Positions 63,844 to 64,000 of a stretch of DNA of 64,000 nucleotides are shown in pieces. The translations under genes and the position numbers were made by a program. The notes beneath the pieces were generated by a model. It had not been told where the DNA came from and made no database searches. It was given only the letters and a program-made list of their open reading frames with translations. Within the stretch, counting starts at the first letter, position 1; each line of letters begins with the position of its first letter. Origin of the DNA: Halapricum hydrolyticum (GTDB lineage Archaea; Halobacteriota; Halobacteria; Halobacteriales; Haloarculaceae); contig JAOPKD010000010.1 of NCBI GenBank assembly GCA_025517565.1, positions 26,014-90,013 of the forward strand, in the 5' to 3' direction.

Positions 63844-64000
63844 ATGCATCACTTTGACTTCGAGGACCGCGTGGTCGCCGTCACCGGCGGCGCATCGGGG
63901 ATCGGGCGCGAGACAGCCGTCCAGTTTGCCGAACACGGCGCGTCAGTCGTCGTCGCCGACGTCGACGACGAGGGCGGACAGGACACGGTCGAACAGATCG
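63844..64000 (+). CDS. Short-chain dehydrogenase/reductase (5' part)
   Basis: The first 52 codons are present and the gene runs off the right edge. VAVTGGASGIGRETAVQFAEHGA (about 12-34) is the SDR nucleotide-binding motif (TGxxxGIG), and VVVADVDDEGG marks the end of beta 2, with an acidic residue that usually favours NAD+ over NADP+. Substrate is undetermined. Confidence 0.88.
   Translation, partial: MHHFDFEDRVVAVTGGASGIGRETAVQFAEHGASVVVADVDDEGGQDTVEQI

Noticed and set aside
1..64000. tRNA or rRNA genes
   Set aside because: I looked for T-arm-like GGTTCGAATCC patterns and rRNA segments and found only matches inside coding genes.

Overview
The window comes from a haloarchaeon (class Halobacteria). 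The evidence is high GC, strongly acidic proteins, archaeal information-processing genes (Rpo11, S6e, SRP19, Gar1, FEN1, a TFB-like protein), and haloarchaeal hallmarks: a salactin/volactin-type actin, CheF, the rod-determining factor RdfA, and a secreted protein with a PGF-CTERM-like tail. Several TATA-like boxes lie about 27 nt upstream of start codons, as expected for leaderless mRNAs. Genus cannot be fixed from this sequence. No rRNA, tRNA or CRISPR array was seen.

Layout. 1-9.1 kb: a catabolic island with an IclR regulator and a galactonate-dehydratase-like enzyme on the minus strand, divergent from an FGGY sugar/polyol kinase, a class II ketose-phosphate aldolase and a complete GlpABC-type dehydrogenase. 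It looks like a polyol or deoxysugar pathway. 9.1-24 kb: inositol-phosphatase-like enzyme, RdfA, a DUF1998 helicase, an unusual TFB-like protein with two pairs of cyclin folds, a membrane glycosyltransferase, pyrG-HAD-guaA, a degenerate GHMP kinase and FEN1. 24-30.5 kb: acetyltransferase, methyltransferase, small membrane proteins, an ornithine cyclodeaminase-family protein, a presenilin-type protease, MscS, Gar1 and SRP19. 30.5-36.8 kb: a cobalamin block (cobQ, a frameshifted cobA, a truncated HAD, btuF divergent from btuCD). 36.8-46 kb: MaoC, thioredoxin, a TrmB-like HTH protein, HisF, a zinc-ribbon/CAP-like membrane protein, Rpo11, an NDH-2-like oxidoreductase and the actin-like cytoskeletal gene beside a membrane protein. 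46-52 kb: UbaA, a cytosolic cobalamin-binding-type protein, several haloarchaeal proteins of unknown function, CheF and S6e. 52.0-52.4 kb: a short non-autonomous IS200/IS605-like element with a hairpin at each end. 52.4-64 kb: a dCTP-deaminase-like protein, an HTH regulator, CysK behind a DtxR-like palindrome, a second inositol phosphatase, a GH13 amylase, a Na+/H+ antiporter behind a duplicated 39-bp element, amt-glnK-lrp, hemL, and the start of an SDR dehydrogenase.

Points that deserve attention are the kinase-aldolase-GlpABC island, the four-cyclin TFB paralogue lacking a zinc ribbon, the orphan IS605-type end pair that may encode an omega-RNA-like transcript, the frameshift in cobA, the pseudokinase-like GHMP protein, and a recurring pattern of tandem repeats at convergent gene junctions whose units contain the last codons and stop codon of a flanking gene (13.3, 27.5 and 38.5 kb).
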